Shown here piece after piece: positions 62,901-64,000 of a DNA stretch of 64,000 nucleotides (positions are counted from its first letter, which is position 1; every line of letters begins with the position of its first letter). Made by a program: the position numbers and the translations under genes. Under the pieces are notes generated by a model. That model worked only from the letters and a program-made list of their open reading frames with translations, made no database searches and was not told where the DNA came from. The stretch covers positions 12,033,501-12,097,500 of the forward strand of contig NC_089726.1 in NCBI RefSeq assembly GCF_035083965.1. The letters are read 5' to 3'. This DNA is from Branchiostoma lanceolatum (lineage: Eukaryota; Chordata; Leptocardii; Amphioxiformes; Branchiostomatidae).

Positions 62901-64000
62901 TTTTCACTGAAGTGAGGATGAACATAGAGTTTATAACCAGATGCATACTGTATATAATAGGTAAACAGTAGGTCAAATTATCAAGTCCAAACAGCTCTAC
63001 TTATTTGTAGTATAAAGAAAGTTGATATTTGTAAAATTGGTCATGTAAGATTATTGTACTTCAAAATTTGTTGTTTTGTCACAGGTAGTGTCAGTTTTTT
63101 TTTCAAACTTGCCATATTGATGTCAGATTTTGCTTTCAGCTAACGATGACCAACTCAAATGCCTGCAACCAAAAGGTCAAAACAATATGTACTTCAGTAT
63201 TCTTTCCAATCAGACTGTTAAAGCTCTTTAATCTAACCAAATAGTCAGCAGGCACTCTGTCTTAGATTTCTATTAGTATGATGGAGTGAAGCTTTAAGTG
63301 TGATTTCAATCTCAATGCCTTAATCTGCATGGGTATGATTGGCCACAAAACTCTTGTGAATTATTTGGTGCCCTTAAAAAATGGATGAATAACTTATACT
63401 GGAAGGAACTTTTGGATGGTAAGCTGTCTTCTTCTGCATGATTTCCTTCAAAGGGTCTGTTGTACATATTTCTAAGTAAGGTGTTAGTGTGTGCTTTTTT
63501 TAAAGATTTTAGCATTTCTTTTCATAACTAATTGTGGTCCCAGATGTATCTTGACGTGGTTGTGCAGTAGATTATCCCTCATTATGTTTGCATTTTTATT
63601 GCAGGCGATGATCTTCATGTTACAAATGCAGGACATTCTTGGTAAGCTGTCATTTGTGTTTTTTGTCCTCCCAAAATACTATTCCTTATATTAAGTGTCT
63701 TTTAAACAAACTCTGCCAGCTTTATTAGTTAAATCTTTCCTAAAATAGCATCATAGCTGTGATTGTGATATTAGCCTGTAATCATACTATAGTTCAATTT
63801 ACAACAGTTCGGTGAAAACAACCTTTTCATTTTGTTACCTCTTCAGGCTAAGGTCTGCAGGGATTGGGTTCCAGTGTCGTACAGACAAGTTTGAGGAAGA
63901 CCTAACTCTCAGCACCACTCAAGGTGCTCAGCGGTCAGGACTGCTTCGCTCCACAGCCTCTGCAATGCTGGACCCTCGTTTGAGCAAGAAGCTATGCAAG
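35924..64000 (+). CDS. TASOR: TASOR/TASOR2-like HUSH-complex protein (at least 22 exons, truncated at right edge)
   Basis: TASOR scaffolds the HUSH complex, which directs H3K9me3 silencing of transposons in the nucleus. Exons: 35924-36236, 48869-49017, 49411-49506, 49866-49938, 50240-50331, 50601-50735, 51009-51142, 51756-51868, 52134-52266, 52571-52677, 52851-52954, 53214-53286, 53667-53744, 54068-54222, 54607-54870, 55379-56570, 56881-57613, 57912-58134, 58323-58739, 62724-62763, 63605-63641, 63847-64000+. Phases all join, giving about 1605 codons. Exon 1 is acidic. Residues about 125-310 form the DUF3715 pseudo-PARP domain (KIYMVHNQELVKE, GVYVSRYADIIKPGPL, NFDCHVSKAL, YYLYEFG, RPRHVLPYAVVQF). 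A SPOC-like domain follows (about 330-510), then a coiled coil (about 583-640), a long Pro/Ser-rich exon ending in a Lys/Arg-rich probable NLS, and an acidic exon with Y-x-H-G motifs. Human TASOR is about 1670 aa. The join over the 12.6 kb first intron rests on phase only. Confidence 0.9.
38195..38290. mobile_element. MITE fragment (GGTGGTC type)
   Basis: Contains a GGTGGTCGGGTTG and GGTGGTCGCTTGG pair of the kind seen in common 'gaccacc' MITEs. A related block lies at 53370-53540. Boundaries are uncertain. Confidence 0.35.
38575..40335 (-). mobile_element. 5'-truncated restriction-endonuclease-type non-LTR retrotransposon
   Basis: Antisense to TASOR. A single reading frame runs from 40330 to 38834, about 499 codons, interrupted only by an in-frame TAG at 39613-39611. 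The first part matches the end of a reverse transcriptase and thumb region (LKPKKCKTLSICGG, then YLKKWAGMKRSTNPGILY). Next come the zinc knuckle CPLCHGHQTLRHVLNGC and a PD-(D/E)-type endonuclease region (SLIPDICIQQKLTLVELTILFED, then TIEIGSRGW). This order is typical of RLE-encoding clades such as R2, NeSL and Hero. A minus-strand AATAAA at 38584-38589 marks the 3' end. The N-terminal RT is missing, so this copy cannot move alone. Confidence 0.85.
40837..41088. mobile_element. CTGTAAATGCAGAAAT-type MITE with TA target duplication
   Basis: Left end CTGTAAATGCAGAAATG and right end CATTTCTGCATTTACAG are perfect inverted copies flanked by TA on both sides (40835-40836, 41089-41090). About 250 bp, with inner half-copies of the same motif near 40920-40945. 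Confidence 0.85.
42704..44321. mobile_element. Pogo/mariner-like nonautonomous TIR element (1.6 kb)
   Basis: CTACCGTATTTTCTCGATTA at 42704 is the exact reverse complement of the right end, and the match continues through AAGTACGCAC. Both sides are flanked by TA (42702-42703, 44322-44323), the Tc1/mariner/pogo target duplication. Inside are GC-richer stretches and ORFs of at most 164 codons with no DDE or helix-turn-helix content that I recognise. A further TIR-like motif (AAAGTACGCACCCC) is repeated internally near both ends. Confidence 0.85.
45524..45597. repeat. Perfect 28-bp palindrome arms with an 18-bp loop
   Basis: 45524-45551 is the exact reverse complement of 45570-45597. ACTAGCGCTGATT also occurs twice directly, beside the left arm and at the loop/right arm. 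Probably a recent foldback MITE or replication-derived palindrome. Confidence 0.95.
46472..46612. mobile_element. Short foldback element (AGAATACAACA ends)
   Basis: ATAGAATACAACACAGGGTA at 46472 pairs with the reverse complement of a similar stretch ending at about 46612. TATCACCTGAGG and GGGACCGAAGGTGATG continue the arms, around a GC-rich loop (46525-46565). Confidence 0.6.
47019..47325 (+). mobile_element. tRNA-derived SINE
   Basis: The head carries a tRNA-like A-box region (GTGGCGTCGTGTGACGCGAT, then CGGTAGGGCG) and a B box GTTCGAAACC at 47083-47092. The body contains GGACGTTAAATGAAGGTCAC, GTTAAAGAACCCACCGCAC and TTCCCGGTGTGAG, in the style of animal SINE core and tail domains. It is not a functional tRNA. 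Confidence 0.7.
53370..53640. mobile_element. GACCACC-type MITE in a TASOR intron
   Basis: Inverted and repeated AACCACCAGGCCAATGTGACC and GGTGGTCC blocks with a related GACCACCTGGCCACATAG farther right. Ends not fixed. Confidence 0.45.
54989..55165. mobile_element. CTGTAAATGCATG-type MITE with TA flanks
   Basis: Left CTGTAAATGCATGTAA and right TTACATGCATTTACCG are inverted copies with one mismatch, flanked by TA. Same superfamily as 40837-41088. Confidence 0.75.
58740..62723 (+). other. TASOR intron of about 4 kb
   Basis: No open frame of more than about 95 codons on either strand and no motif that I recognise. Base composition is less AT-biased than neighbouring introns around 59150-59800 and 60780-61100, possibly old inserted sequence. 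Confidence 0.5.

Noticed and set aside
63140..63176. Extra TASOR exon between 62763 and 63605
   Set aside because: The frame and acceptor fit, but the donor (GTCAAA) is weak and the protein joins well without it.

Overview
This is a eukaryotic nuclear window with intron-rich genes, GT-AG splice sites and many small DNA transposons. The gene content suggests an invertebrate chordate, most likely amphioxus (Branchiostoma). That species call is inferred from protein resemblance and repeat character, not from any decisive marker. All useful proteins are recovered only after splicing. I joined exons by hand and checked each junction for reading phase.

Layout from left to right. (1) 1-4251, minus strand: the 5' two-fifths of the ribosome-biogenesis factor TSR1 (8 coding exons, truncated by the window edge). 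(2) 4252-6054: intergenic sequence with a decayed LINE 3' end and an inverted repeat. (3) 6139-11031 and 12948-19265, minus strand: two complete, tandemly duplicated secreted alpha-amylase genes. Each has a TATA-like box, a noncoding first exon and ten coding exons of identical lengths in both copies, and each encodes 496 aa. The catalytic triad and the chloride-site arginine are intact. A long inverted-repeat element and a (GTGA)n microsatellite separate the two copies. (4) 21226-27285, minus strand: an ankyrin-repeat/SOCS-box gene closest to ASB13, with two alternative first coding exons. (5) 28935-about 35230, minus strand: a small multipass membrane protein that I do not recognise, with several candidate first exons. 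(6) 35924-64000, plus strand: a TASOR/TASOR2-like gene of the HUSH silencing complex family. It has at least 22 coding exons and over 1,600 codons in the window, and runs off the right edge. Its 12.6 kb first intron holds an antisense restriction-endonuclease-type LINE fragment, a pogo/mariner-like TIR element, foldback MITEs and a tRNA-derived SINE.

Context. The divergent pair ASB13-like (minus) and TASOR-like (plus) matches the human arrangement on 10p15, where ASB13 lies head-to-head beside TASOR2; this looks like conserved chordate microsynteny. The unknown membrane-protein gene lies between them and may share a promoter with TASOR. The amylases act in extracellular starch digestion, TSR1 in 40S maturation, ASB13 in Cullin-RING ubiquitin ligation, and TASOR in heterochromatin silencing. 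I see no operon-like logic.

No wholly new system is evident. The most interesting observations are a transposon end 12 bp inside a splice donor of amylase copy B, the alternative N-termini of the ASB13-like gene, a repeated Y-x-H-G motif in TASOR, and a LINE fragment interrupted by a single in-frame TAG.
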